Shown here: positions 6,721 to 17,710 of the stretch, in pieces | Layout of the letters: each line of letters starts with the position of its first letter | Numbering within the stretch: position 1 is the stretch's first letter | DNA from: Pseudofrankia saprophytica | Lineage (GTDB): Bacteria > Actinomycetota > Actinomycetes > Frankiales > Frankiaceae | NCBI RefSeq assembly: GCF_000235425.2 | Contig: NZ_KI912266.1 | Span: 7,432,720-7,496,719, forward strand | Reading direction: 5' to 3' | Length of the DNA stretch: 64,000 nt | Position numbers and translations under genes: made by a program | Notes under the pieces: model-generated | The model's database searches: none | What the model saw: only the letters and a program-made list of their open reading frames with translations | What the model was told of the DNA's origin: nothing

Positions 6721-8361
6721 ATGGACCTGTTGCTGCGCAACGCCACGCTGATCGACGGAAGCGGGGCACCGGCCCGCCCGGCGGACGTCGCCGTCACCGG
6801 TGACCGGATCTCCGCCGTCACCGAGCCGGGCGGCCTCGCCCCCGAGGCCGGCACCGAGGTCGTCGACCTGGGCGGGCTGGTGCTGGCGCCCGGCTTCATC
6901 GACGTCCACACCCACTACGACGCCCAGATCCTCTGGGACGGCGACCTCACCCCGTCGAGCTGGCACGGCGTCACCAGCGTCGTCATGGGCAACTGCGGCT
7001 TCGGCGTCGCCCCGACCCGCCCGGAGCACCGCGACCTGATCGTCCGGCTCCTGGAGAACGTCGAAGGCATGTCGATGGAGGCGCTGAAAGCCGGCATCGA
7101 CTGGTGCTTCGAGACGTTCCCGGAGTACCTCGCCGCGCTCGACGCCCGCGCCAAGCGCCTCAACGTCGGCGTCTTCATCGGCCACTCCCCCCTGCGCCTG
7201 TTCGTCACTGGCGGCGAGGAGCGCCCGGCCACGGACGACGAGCTGGCGACGATGCGCCGGCTCGTGCGGGAGGCGCTCGACGCCGGCGCGATCGGGTTCT
7301 CCACCTCCCGCCAGCCCGCGCACTCCGGCGCCTACGGTCGGCCCGTGCCGAGCCGGTTCGCCGAGGTCGACGAGGTGTACCAGCTCGCCGAGGTCCTCGG
7401 TGAGGCCGGCAAGGGCGTGCTCGCCGTCTCGATCGGCCCCGGCCTGTTCGTCGACCAGTTCTCCGAGATCGCCACCCGCTACGGCATCCCGGTCACGTGG
7501 ACGGCGCTGGTCACCCGGCCGGAGAAGCCGGGCGCCGCGCTGCGCACCGTCGAGCGCGGGGCCGCCCTACCGGGCGAGGTCTACCCGCAGATCGCCTGCC
7601 GGCCGATCGTCATGCAGACCACCATGGACGACCCGACCCCCCTCGCCGCCGTGGACGAGTGGAAAGAGGTGCTCGCGCTGCCGCGGGAGCGGCGGGCGGA
7701 CCTGTACCGGGACGCCTCCTGGCGGGAGCGCGCCCGGCCGGCGACGCTGGCGGCCTGGGGCCACCGCTGGCACAAGATCGACGTCGAGGAGACGGAGACC
7801 CACCGCGACCTCGTCGGCATCCCGCTGGACCGGCTGGCCGCCGAGCACGGCACCACGCCGTTCGACCTGATGCTCGACCTGGCGCTGGCCGACACCGGCA
7901 CGACCCGCTTCCGGGTCGTCCTGGAGAACGACGGCGACGCCGAGCTGGCGGACCTGCTGGCCGACAGGCGGACCCTGCTGGGCCTCTCGGACGCCGGCGC
8001 GCACGCCAGCCAGCTCTGCGACGCCTGCTACTCGACCCACCTGCTCGGCCACTGGGTACGCGAGCGCAAAGCCCTGAGCCTGGAGGACGCCGTCTGGCGG
8101 CTCACCGGGCATCCACACCAGGTGTTCCGCGTCGCCGACCGCGGCCTCGTCCAGCCCGGTTTCTACGCCGACCTCGTCGCCTTCGACCCGGACACCGTCG
8201 GCACGACGCCCGTCGAGCGGACCCACGACCAGCCAGGCGGCGCCGACCGCCTGCTGGTCCGCAGCACCGGCGTCGAGCACCTCTGGGTCAACGGCGTCGC
8301 CACCCGTGCCGCCGGCGAGGAGATCCCCGGCACCACCCCCGGCCGCCTCCTGCGCGCCTGA
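6721..8361 (+). CDS. N-acyl-D-amino-acid deacylase / amidohydrolase family 3
   Basis: A cytoplasmic metal-dependent hydrolase of 546 residues. The TIM-barrel metal motif is HTH (about 63-65) in FIDVHTHYDAQILWDGD, and the metal-ligand Cys is in GNCGFG (about 92), both typical of D-aminoacylase relatives. The C-terminal part has SDAGAHASQLCD, where the catalytic Asp of this family sits, then the usual small beta-sandwich ending. The ATG at 6721 has GGAG 5 nt upstream; an ATG at 6703 is less well placed. Many family members named D-aminoacylase have untested substrates. A type A operator-like site precedes it, linking it to the catabolic genes further on. Confidence 0.85.
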   Translation: MDLLLRNATLIDGSGAPARPADVAVTGDRISAVTEPGGLAPEAGTEVVDLGGLVLAPGFIDVHTHYDAQILWDGDLTPSSWHGVTSVVMGNCGFGVAPTRPEHRDLIVRLLENVEGMSMEALKAGIDWCFETFPEYLAALDARAKRLNVGVFIGHSPLRLFVTGGEERPATDDELATMRRLVREALDAGAIGFSTSRQPAHSGAYGRPVPSRFAEVDEVYQLAEVLGEAGKGVLAVSIGPGLFVDQFSEIATRYGIPVTWTALVTRPEKPGAALRTVERGAALPGEVYPQIACRPIVMQTTMDDPTPLAAVDEWKEVLALPRERRADLYRDASWRERARPATLAAWGHRWHKIDVEETETHRDLVGIPLDRLAAEHGTTPFDLMLDLALADTGTTRFRVVLENDGDAELADLLADRRTLLGLSDAGAHASQLCDACYSTHLLGHWVRERKALSLEDAVWRLTGHPHQVFRVADRGLVQPGFYADLVAFDPDTVGTTPVERTHDQPGGADRLLVRSTGVEHLWVNGVATRAAGEEIPGTTPGRLLRA

Positions 8362-8394
8362 GCCGACCACTCGCGTCAGCCCTGACGGGCGATA

Positions 8395-10914
<2,520 letters not shown>

Positions 10915-10923
10915 CGGTCCACC

Positions 10924-11487
10924 CTAGTCGGCCCGGGTCGCCGCCCCGTTCGAGCTGGCCTTCTGGGTGGGCAGGGTCGGCAGGCCGTAGTCGCCGCGGA
11001 AGAACAGCAGCGGTCCGTGGTCTCGCAGGATGTGCATCTGGCGGACCGCGCCGACGACGATCTGGTGGTCGCCACCGTCGTACGTGGCGTCGATGTCGCA
11101 GTGGACCCACGCGAGGACGTCGTCCAGCACGACCGCGCCGCGATCGGTGGTGTGCCAGGGGACCGCGTCGAACTTGGCCGCGGTCCGGGAGCCGAAGGCC
11201 ACCGACACGTCCTGCTGGTCCTCGGCCAAGACGTTGACGGTGAACCGTCCGGTCCGCTCGATGCGCGGCCAGCTCGTCGAGCTACGGCCCGGGCAGATCA
11301 GCACCAGGGGCGGGTCCAGGGACAGCGAGGTGAAGGACTGGCAGGCGAGCCCGGCCGGAGTCCCGTCGTCGTCCAGGCTCGTGATGATCGTTACTCCGGT
11401 GCAGAAGTGGCCGAGCACCCTGCGGAAGGTGGCCGGATCGACGTCGTCGGCCTCGGCGTCGTGCGTCAGGAGAGTGCGCTCGACCAT
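10924..11487 (-). CDS. Flavin reductase-like protein (FMN-binding split barrel)
   Basis: A 187-residue NAD(P)H:flavin oxidoreductase of the kind that supplies reduced flavin to two-component monooxygenases. The sequence FCTGVTIITSLDDDG followed by GLACQSFTSLSLDPPLVL and TGRFTVNVLAEDQ is the family signature. The C-terminal part carries HQIVVGAV. The ATG at 11487 is preceded by AAGGAGA. Its first 22 nt overlap the end of the upstream SDR gene, so the two are probably translated together. The partner oxygenase could be encoded elsewhere; the nearby LLM protein (12369-13484) looks F420-type and may not need it. Confidence 0.85.
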   Translation of the reverse strand: MVERTLLTHDAEADDVDPATFRRVLGHFCTGVTIITSLDDDGTPAGLACQSFTSLSLDPPLVLICPGRSSTSWPRIERTGRFTVNVLAEDQQDVSVAFGSRTAAKFDAVPWHTTDRGAVVLDDVLAWVHCDIDATYDGGDHQIVVGAVRQMHILRDHGPLLFFRGDYGLPTLPTQKASSNGAATRAD

Positions 11488-12356
11488 CGTGGGATGTCTC
11501 CTTGGACGTCGGCGTTCGGGGCGGCGGCGGCGAGGAGCGGGCGGATGACGGCGTCGACGGCGGCGGGATCGTCGACCGGGGTGCCCGTGGGCCCGCGGTG
11601 CCAGCCCTCGGCGATCGCGAGGCGCACGCCCGAGGCCACGATCACCCGGCCGGTGACGTCGGCCGCGAGCGGCGACGCGAGCCACACCAGCGCCGCGGCC
11701 ACCCACCGCGGGTCGAACCGGCCCTCGCGGGCGGCTTCGCTCTCGCCCAGGCCCACCGCCTCCGTCATCGGCGTCAGCGCCGTGGGGCACACGGCGTTGA
11801 CGGTCGCCCCGTAGCGGGCGAGCTCCATGGCCGCGACGAGGGTGAACGAGGCGATCGCGCCCTTGGCGGCGGCGTAGTTGGCCTGGCCGACGTGGCCGTA
11901 CAGGCCCACCGACGAGACCGTGTTGATGACGCGGGCGTCGACGGCGTCGCCCGCCTTCGACCGCTCCCGCCAGTGGCGGGCGGCCCGCTGGGTGACGAGG
12001 AACGTGCTCTTGAGGTGCACGCGCAGCACGTCGTCCCAGTCGTCCTCGGACATGTTCACCAGCATCTTGTCGCGGGCGATGCCGGCGTTGTTCACGACGG
12101 CGTCGAGGCCGCCCCAGGTGTCGGTGGCGGTCGCGATCAGGGCGTCGGCGCCGGCCGCCGTGGACACGTCACCGACGTGCCCGACGGCCGCGCCACCCGC
12201 TGCCCGCACCGCGGCGACGACGTCGGCGACCGCGTCGGCGGCGACGTCGTTGACCACCACCAGCGCACCCTCGGCGGTGAGTGCCTCGACGTAGGCCCGG
12301 CCGATCCCCCGGCCGGCACCGGTGACGAGGCACACCCGTCCGTCACACAGACCCAT
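11466..12356 (-). CDS. Short-chain dehydrogenase/reductase (SDR)
   Basis: A classical NAD(P)-dependent SDR of 296 residues. The cofactor motif is TGAGRGIG near residue 12, NNAG follows, and the catalytic Ser and YAAAK occur in SSVGLYGHVGQANYAAAKGA. The C-terminal extension of about 40 residues, which lacks motifs, resembles SDRs of the hydroxyacyl-CoA dehydrogenase type. It starts 12 nt after the LLM gene stops and overlaps the flavin reductase, so it belongs to the thiolase/CoA transferase run. A role in oxidising a 3-hydroxyacyl-CoA is plausible but unproven. Confidence 0.85.
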   Translation of the reverse strand: MGLCDGRVCLVTGAGRGIGRAYVEALTAEGALVVVNDVAADAVADVVAAVRAAGGAAVGHVGDVSTAAGADALIATATDTWGGLDAVVNNAGIARDKMLVNMSEDDWDDVLRVHLKSTFLVTQRAARHWRERSKAGDAVDARVINTVSSVGLYGHVGQANYAAAKGAIASFTLVAAMELARYGATVNAVCPTALTPMTEAVGLGESEAAREGRFDPRWVAAALVWLASPLAADVTGRVIVASGVRLAIAEGWHRGPTGTPVDDPAAVDAVIRPLLAAAAPNADVQGDIPRWSSALS

Positions 12357-12368
12357 GACGGCGCGCTC

Positions 12369-13484
12369 TCAGGAGACGGCCGTCGGCGCGGCGTCGTAGG
12401 TCACGCCGATGTCACCGCCGACGTCGTGGCGCCGCAGCTCGGGAAGCACCTCGGAGGCGAACAGCTCGAAGCTGTCCTGAGCCTCCTGGGCCGGCATGCC
12501 GCCGAAGCACATCGGCACGACGACGCCGCCGGCGTCGGTCATGGTCGCGTACTCGAGCAGCTTGTCCGTGACCTCCGCCGGCTTGCCCCAGACCTGGAGG
12601 TCGGCGAGGAAGCCGTTGAACCTCTCCAGCCCGTGCTTCTGGATGTTGGCGGCCAGGCCGGCGTAGTACTCGTAGCCCTCGATCTGGGCGAAGCCGACGT
12701 TGTCGAACTCGTAGTGCTCGACCGTCGAGCGGGCCCAGCGCTGGAGGTACACGTCGCGGATCTTGTCGACCTGGGCCTGCTTGTCGCTCACGCCGGCCAC
12801 GATCACGAGGACCGGCTTCGGAGCCTCATGGCCGTTCAGCTCGAAGTAGCGCTCGCGGTACTTCTTGAGCTCTTCGATGGCGGTGGGCCAGGGCTTCTGG
12901 GCGATGACCATCAGCCCGACGCCCATCCCGGCCATGATCTCCATCGACTCCGGCGACACCGCCGAGGCGAACGTGCGGCCCTTGAAGCTGGCCAGGGGCC
13001 GTGGCCGGATCTCGACCCGCGGCTGCTGGTAGAGCTCGCCGTCGTACTCCATCACGCCGGTCTCCAGGGCGGTGAGGAGCGCGGCGCTGTACTCCTTGAA
13101 CCGACGGCGGGACTCGCCCATCGGGACCCGGAAGCCGACGAACTCCTTCTGCCCGAGGCCGCGCCCGAGGCCGAGGATGGCCCGTCCGCCGGAAAGGTGG
13201 TCGAGCACCGAGAACTTCTCCGCCACCCGCACCGGGTCGTTCCACGGCAGGACGGTGACCATCGTGCCGAGCTTCACTCGGCTGGTCTGACCGGCCAACC
13301 AGGCCAGCACCATCGACTGCTGCGAGGTGAGCTGGTAGTCGGAGAAATGGTGCTCGGACAGCCAGACCGAGTCGAAACCGACCTCTTCGGCGCGGGACGC
13401 GAGGCCCAGCTCCGTCCGGTACACGTCCGCGTCAGCCACGTCGCGATCAAGAGCCGCGAACTGAAGGCCAAGTCCTATGTGCAT
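12369..13484 (-). CDS. LLM-class (luciferase-like) oxidoreductase, probably F420-dependent
   Basis: A 371-residue TIM-barrel flavin/F420 oxidoreductase of the bacterial luciferase superfamily. It begins MHIGLGLQFAALDRDVADAD and contains GFDSVWLSEHHF and GLGRGLGQKEF, both characteristic of this superfamily. It is cytoplasmic, and substrate and cofactor preference are not decided by sequence alone. The ATG lies directly inside a type A palindrome (13484-13500) with no good Shine-Dalgarno, so the transcript may be leaderless. It follows the CoA transferase gene by 51 nt. Confidence 0.85.
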   Translation of the reverse strand: MHIGLGLQFAALDRDVADADVYRTELGLASRAEEVGFDSVWLSEHHFSDYQLTSQQSMVLAWLAGQTSRVKLGTMVTVLPWNDPVRVAEKFSVLDHLSGGRAILGLGRGLGQKEFVGFRVPMGESRRRFKEYSAALLTALETGVMEYDGELYQQPRVEIRPRPLASFKGRTFASAVSPESMEIMAGMGVGLMVIAQKPWPTAIEELKKYRERYFELNGHEAPKPVLVIVAGVSDKQAQVDKIRDVYLQRWARSTVEHYEFDNVGFAQIEGYEYYAGLAANIQKHGLERFNGFLADLQVWGKPAEVTDKLLEYATMTDAGGVVVPMCFGGMPAQEAQDSFELFASEVLPELRRHDVGGDIGVTYDAAPTAVS

Positions 13485-13500
13485 GAGCGCTCACTTTATA
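13484..13500. promoter_or_regulatory. Type A operator-like site at the LLM start
   Basis: On the minus strand TATAAAGTGAGCGCTCA runs into the ATG of the LLM gene. It contains the perfect 10-bp palindrome TGAGCGCTCA. A bound repressor would cover the start codon. Confidence 0.5.
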
Positions 13501-13535
13501 CGGTAGGCCGATCAGGCGCTAGCCCTCGCAGCGGG

Positions 13536-14660
13536 TTACCGGACGGCGACAGCCGTCCGCAGACGAGCCACTTCCTCGACCGAGAACCCCCAGTCGGCCA
13601 AGGCTTCCTCGGTGTGCTGCCCGGGGGCGGGGGGCGGGCCGGCGACCGCCGGCGGGGTCCGGCTGAAACGGGGAGCCGGAGCCGGCTGGACCACCCCGCC
13701 GACCTCGGTGAAGGTCGCGCGGTGGCGGTTGTGCGGGTGGGCCGGGGCCTCGTCCGGATCGAGGACCGGGGCGAAGCAGGCGTCGGTGCCCTCGAGCACG
13801 GCGCACCACTCGTCCCGGGTCCTGGTCCGGATCACCGCCGCCAGCCGGGCCTTCGTGGCCGGCCACGACGAGCGGTCGTCCTTTGGACCGGGATCGACCC
13901 CGGTCAGCTCGGCGAGCTGCCGGCGGGCTCGCGGGTCGATCGCGCCGACCGAGACGTACCGGCCGTCGGCCGTCTCGTAGGCGTCGTAGAACCAGGCACC
14001 GCCGTCGAGGAGGTTGGTGCCCCGCTCGCCCCAGTCGCCGGCCGCCCGCAGCCCATGGATCATCCCGGCCAGGAGGGCCGCGCCGTCGACCATCGCGGCG
14101 TCGACCACCTGGCCCCGGCCGGAGCCGCCCGCTTCGAGCAGGGCACACACGATGCCGAAGGCGAGCAGCAGGCCGCCCCCGCCGAAGTCGCCCACGACGT
14201 TGAGCGGCGGCACCGGCGGCGCGCCAGCGGGACCGATCATGCCCAGGGTGCCGGCGAGGGCGACATAGTTGATGTCACGGCCAGGCGCCTGCGCGTACGG
14301 CCCCTCCTGCCCCCAGCCGGTCATCCGCCCGTAGACGAGCCGCGGCTGCCGGGCCAGGCAGTCGTCCGGCCCGAGCCCGAGCCGCTCGGTGACCCCCGGT
14401 CGGAACCCCTCGATGAGCACGTCGGCCCGCTCGACCAGGCGGAGCACGGCCTCCCGCCCGTCGGGGTGTTTCAGGTCGATGCCCACCGAGCGGCGGCCGC
14501 GGGCGTTCACGTCCCACAGCGGCGCCTCGGTACCGACGGCGTCGGCCCGGTCGACGCGGAGCACCTCGGCGCCCATGTCGGACAGCATCATGGCCGCGAA
14601 CGGCCCGGGCCCGATGCCGGCCAGCTCGACGACCCGGAAACCCCTGAGCGCGCCAGTCAT
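13536..14660 (-). CDS. CaiB/BaiF family protein, alpha-methylacyl-CoA racemase-like with His-to-Arg change
   Basis: A 374-residue single-domain class III CoA transferase homologue closest in pattern to alpha-methylacyl-CoA racemase ([37 protein letters not shown]). That enzyme inverts 2-methylacyl-CoA so that branched lipids and sterol side chains can enter beta-oxidation. The catalytic pair in the mycobacterial enzyme is His126 and Asp156; here the Asp is kept (about 158) but the motif GHDINY reads GRDINY, with Arg at 128. It may therefore have lost racemase activity or act on another substrate. A type A site lies 15 bp upstream of the ATG. It is followed by the LLM gene. Confidence 0.85.
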   Translation of the reverse strand: MTGALRGFRVVELAGIGPGPFAAMMLSDMGAEVLRVDRADAVGTEAPLWDVNARGRRSVGIDLKHPDGREAVLRLVERADVLIEGFRPGVTERLGLGPDDCLARQPRLVYGRMTGWGQEGPYAQAPGRDINYVALAGTLGMIGPAGAPPVPPLNVVGDFGGGGLLLAFGIVCALLEAGGSGRGQVVDAAMVDGAALLAGMIHGLRAAGDWGERGTNLLDGGAWFYDAYETADGRYVSVGAIDPRARRQLAELTGVDPGPKDDRSSWPATKARLAAVIRTRTRDEWCAVLEGTDACFAPVLDPDEAPAHPHNRHRATFTEVGGVVQPAPAPRFSRTPPAVAGPPPAPGQHTEEALADWGFSVEEVARLRTAVAVR

Positions 14661-14674
14661 ACTCCATTGTCCCT

Positions 14675-14692
14675 GATAAGCGTGCGTTCACT
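14675..14692. promoter_or_regulatory. Type A operator-like site before the CoA transferase gene
   Basis: On the minus strand AGTGAACGCACGCTTATC lies 15-32 nt upstream of the ATG at 14660. It matches the AGTGAGCG half-site with one change. It suggests the CoA transferase begins its own transcription unit. Confidence 0.4.
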
Positions 14693-14757
14693 CCAGCAGT
14701 TGTCAGGTGAGCGCGCCCACCGTCCGCCGGATCCCTCAAGGCACGGCGGATACGACC

Positions 14758-15960
14758 TCAGGCGGTGACGGTGACGGTGACGGGAGCGGGGACGTCGAAG
14801 ACGACGGCGGTGGCCATGCCCCCGCCGGCGCACATGGCGGCCACGCCGGTGCCGCCGCCGCGCCGGCGCAGCTCGTGCACCATCGTGATGATCATCCGGG
14901 AGCCGCTCATGGCGACCGGGTGGCCGAGGCTGCAGCCACTGCCGGCGACGTTCACCAGGGTGTCGTCGAGCCCGAGGATGCGGGTGGTGGCCACGGCGAC
15001 CGAGGCGAACGCCTCGTTGATCTCCCACAGCGCGATGTCGTCGATCGTGAGCCCGGCCCGCTTCAGCGCCTTCGGGATGGCGAGCGTCGGCGCGAGGCCC
15101 GTGTCGGCCGGCGGCACGCCCACGGACGCCCACGCGCGGATGACAGCCAGCGGCTCGAGGCCGTGCTGCTCGGCGAACCGGCGCTCGGCGAGCACCATCG
15201 CGGCGGCGCCGTCGTTGACGCCGGACGCGTTGCCGGCCGTGATGCTGAAGCCGTCGATCTCCGGATGGATCGGCTTCAGCGCCGCGAGCCGCTCCAGTGA
15301 GGTGTTCCGCCGCGGGTGCTCGTCCACGGCGAACGTCACGGTGGTGCCGTCGCGCCGCGGCACGTCGATCGGGAAGATCTCCTCGGCGAAGCTGCCGGCG
15401 TCGATGGCGGCGACCGCGCGCTGGTGCGACCGCAGCGCCCAGGCGTCCATCTCCTGCCGGGTGAGCTTCGCCTGCACCGCGGCGTTCCAGCCCACTGTGA
15501 TCGACATGTCCCGGCACGGCGCGTCCGGGGTCTCGGGGTGGCTGTACGCGAGCCAGTCCTCGTCCCAGTCGTCGGTGCCCGGGATCCGCCAGCGGGAGCC
15601 CGGCTTCGTCGAGGCCGACTGCACCCCGCCGGCGATGACCACACGGTCCATCCCCGACCGGATCGACGCCGCCGCGCTCTGCACGGCGGCGAGCCCGGAC
15701 GCGCAGTGCCGGTTGTGGGCGACGCCCGGCACCTGCGCGATGCCGGCGTTGACCGCCGCGTACCGGGCGAGGTCTCCCCCGCCGTACAGCGACTCGCCGA
15801 GTACCACGTCGTCGACGAGCGACGGGTCGATCCCCGACCGCCCGAGCGCCTCGGCCACCGCCTTGGTGCCGAGCTCGAACGCGCTCATCTCGGTGAGCGT
15901 GCCCTTGAACGCCGTCCCGATCGCCGTCCGCGCCGTCGAGACAATGACCGCCTCATCCAC
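14758..15960 (-). CDS. Thiolase (acetyl-CoA C-acyltransferase)
   Basis: Cleaves 3-ketoacyl-CoA with CoA, or condenses two acyl-CoAs, in the cytoplasm. The 400-residue length is normal. The acyl-accepting Cys is about residue 86 in NRHCASGLAA, NEAFAS is present, and His347 in GHPVAMSG and Cys377 in CAGGG complete the active site. It starts ATGGATGAGGCGGTC at 15960. The upstream region to 16247 carries two type A sites. It heads the run of racemase-like CoA transferase, LLM, SDR and flavin reductase, consistent with terminal beta-oxidation of a branched acid. Confidence 0.93.
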   Translation of the reverse strand: MDEAVIVSTARTAIGTAFKGTLTEMSAFELGTKAVAEALGRSGIDPSLVDDVVLGESLYGGGDLARYAAVNAGIAQVPGVAHNRHCASGLAAVQSAAASIRSGMDRVVIAGGVQSASTKPGSRWRIPGTDDWDEDWLAYSHPETPDAPCRDMSITVGWNAAVQAKLTRQEMDAWALRSHQRAVAAIDAGSFAEEIFPIDVPRRDGTTVTFAVDEHPRRNTSLERLAALKPIHPEIDGFSITAGNASGVNDGAAAMVLAERRFAEQHGLEPLAVIRAWASVGVPPADTGLAPTLAIPKALKRAGLTIDDIALWEINEAFASVAVATTRILGLDDTLVNVAGSGCSLGHPVAMSGSRMIITMVHELRRRGGGTGVAAMCAGGGMATAVVFDVPAPVTVTVTA

Positions 15961-16059
15961 TGGGCTCGCTCCTCCTGATGTCGGACAGGCTGGTGCCGGA
16001 CAGGCCAGCTGGACCCGCCGGTCAGCCCGGCGGCCCGCCGCGATCTTCAGTCACAAAGT

Positions 16060-16079
16060 ATATGCTCACTCACAATAAG
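16060..16079. promoter_or_regulatory. Type A operator-like site upstream of thiolase
   Basis: The minus strand reads CTTATTGTGAGTGAGCATAT, with an AGTGAGC half-site. It lies about 100 bp upstream of the thiolase ATG. The rest of the 15961-16191 interval shows no gene. Confidence 0.35.
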
Positions 16080-16191
16080 TTGCCGGACGAAACCGCGCAA
16101 CCGGACGAGCGGCACCCATCGGGCGATCGATCCGCCCGCTGGTGAATGTGATCCGTTCCACCAGGCCACCGGGAGGCTTGACCCGCAGTCG

Positions 16192-16233
16192 CCGCAGCTA
16201 TAGTAAATGAACACTCACTTACTATAGCTGCGG
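16192..16233. promoter_or_regulatory. 42-bp perfect inverted repeat enclosing a type A site and touching the RBS
   Basis: Arms CCGCAGCTATAGTAA (16192-16206) and TTACTATAGCTGCGG (16219-16233) are perfect complements around a 12-nt centre. Nested inside, GTAAATGAACACTCACTTAC (16203-16222) is a type A site. The right arm overlaps the GGAGG ribosome site (16232-16236) of the downstream amidohydrolase, so either protein binding or RNA folding could silence it. Confidence 0.65.
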
Positions 16234-16247
16234 AGGCGGTGGGCGCC

Positions 16248-17441
16248 GTGGACTACGCTCTGATCGACGCGGACGGGCACTACTACGAGCCCGACGACTG
16301 CTTCTCGCGCCACATCGAGGCCAGGTACCGCGACGCCACCATCCGGGTGAGGCGCGGTGAGGACGGCCTCGGCCGGGTCTTCGTCGGTGACCGGCGCACC
16401 TTCATGAGCGTGATGCCGGGCGACTACGCGTCGGCCCCCGGCGCGCTGCAGGGCCTGTTCGTTGGCGGGGTCTCCGACGGCTTCAGCCACCGCGACGTCA
16501 TCAACGCCAAGGACTACCCGGCGTTCACCACGCCGGCCGACCGGCTAACGCTGATGGACTCGCAGGGCGTGCAGGCGACCATCCTGCTGCCGACCCTGGG
16601 CGTCGCCGTCGAGCAGGACCTGGCCCACGACGTGGAGCTCACCTACGCCAGCCTGCGAGCCTTCAACCGCTGGCTCGAGGACGACTGGGGCTACGCGACC
16701 CGGGAACGCATCTTCGCCGTACCCCTGCTGTCCCTGCTCGACATCGACCACGCGATGGTGGAACTGCGCCGCGTCCTCGACGCCGGAGCCCGCCTCGTCC
16801 ACCTGCGCCCCGGGCCGGTCGGCGGCCGGTCGCCGGCCCACCCTGTCAACGACCCGTTCTGGGCGACGTGCGCCGAGGCGGGGGTGCCGGTCGTGTTCCA
16901 CACCTCCAACTGCGGCTACGCCGAGCTCTACGGGGTCCACTGGTCGGAGGACCCGGGCAACCCGTCGCACCTGCAGTCGCCGCTGCAGTGGGCGCTGTGC
17001 AACACCGAACGGCCGATCGTCGACACGCTCACCGCGCTCACGCTGCACAACCTGTTCGGCCGGCACCCCGACATCAGGATCCTGTCGATCGAGAACGGCA
17101 GCAGCTGGCTGAAGCCGCTGCTCAAGACCGTCGACAAGGCGGCGGCGCTCGGCCGGCGCGGCCCGACGATCGGCGGCGCGCTGCCCGCGAGGCCCAGCGA
17201 GGCGCTCACCTCGCACCTGTGGGTCGTCCCGTTCCCAGAGGACGACGTCGACGACCTGATCGGCGTCCTCGGCCCGGACCAGGTGCTCTTCGGCTCCGAC
17301 TACCCGCACCCCGAGGGCCTGCGCGAGCCGCTCGACTACGTGGCGAGCCTCGCCGGCCAGGACCCGCTCATCACCCGCAAGGTCCTGCGCTCCAACACCG
17401 CCGGCCTCCTGCGCATCCCCGACCGGCAGCCCGCGTCCTGA
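16248..17441 (+). CDS. Amidohydrolase 2 family protein (ACMSD-like TIM-barrel hydrolase)
   Basis: A metal-dependent hydrolase or decarboxylase of about 397 residues. The N-terminal metal motif appears as DADGHYYEPDD and the C-terminal acidic ligand lies in LFGSDYPHPEG, as in the 2-amino-3-carboxymuconate semialdehyde decarboxylase group. HTSNCGY probably supplies a central His. GTG codons at 16239 and 16248 both fit; the second gives VDYALIDADG and better spacing from GGAGG. Several paralogues occur in this window (35844, 56554), each near oxygenases. Ring-cleavage or decarboxylation of an aromatic or lactone-type intermediate is the likely job, substrate unknown. Confidence 0.85.
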   Translation: MDYALIDADGHYYEPDDCFSRHIEARYRDATIRVRRGEDGLGRVFVGDRRTFMSVMPGDYASAPGALQGLFVGGVSDGFSHRDVINAKDYPAFTTPADRLTLMDSQGVQATILLPTLGVAVEQDLAHDVELTYASLRAFNRWLEDDWGYATRERIFAVPLLSLLDIDHAMVELRRVLDAGARLVHLRPGPVGGRSPAHPVNDPFWATCAEAGVPVVFHTSNCGYAELYGVHWSEDPGNPSHLQSPLQWALCNTERPIVDTLTALTLHNLFGRHPDIRILSIENGSSWLKPLLKTVDKAAALGRRGPTIGGALPARPSEALTSHLWVVPFPEDDVDDLIGVLGPDQVLFGSDYPHPEGLREPLDYVASLAGQDPLITRKVLRSNTAGLLRIPDRQPAS

Positions 17442-17459
17442 CCCGCCAACGCATCAACC

Positions 17460-17652
17460 GTGTCGGATCACCGCGCCCATAGGCGCGCTAGTCCGACACG
17501 CTCCCGCACCGCGGCATCGAAGTGTGTCGGATCTGCGTGTCCATAGACCAGGCCATCTGCCACGGTCCGAGACTCCCGCTGGGTGGACTGGAGAGACCGG
17601 CCGGGGTGGGGTGATGGTTTCACCCCACCCTGGGGGGCTTGGCGCCCCAGGG
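17460..17652. terminator. Cluster of three hairpins between convergent genes
   Basis: Hairpin 1: GTGTCGGA/TCCGACAC (17460-17499) with CGCGCC-CATA-GGCGCG nested inside. Hairpin 2: 11-bp perfect arms 17604-17614 and 17620-17630. Hairpin 3: 8-bp arms 17628-17635 and 17645-17652. The first 23 nt of hairpin 1 recur as an imperfect direct repeat at 17524-17546. No gene is seen in 17442-17710. Confidence 0.55.
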
Positions 17653-17710
17653 GCCCGCTCAGCCGCACACGCCTGGACACGATCTGTGAGCAGGACCGGC
17701 GTAATGGCCG

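Noticed and set aside
11502-14768. 1088-codon plus-strand open frame
   Set aside because: Antisense across three genes with clear functional motifs on the other strand.
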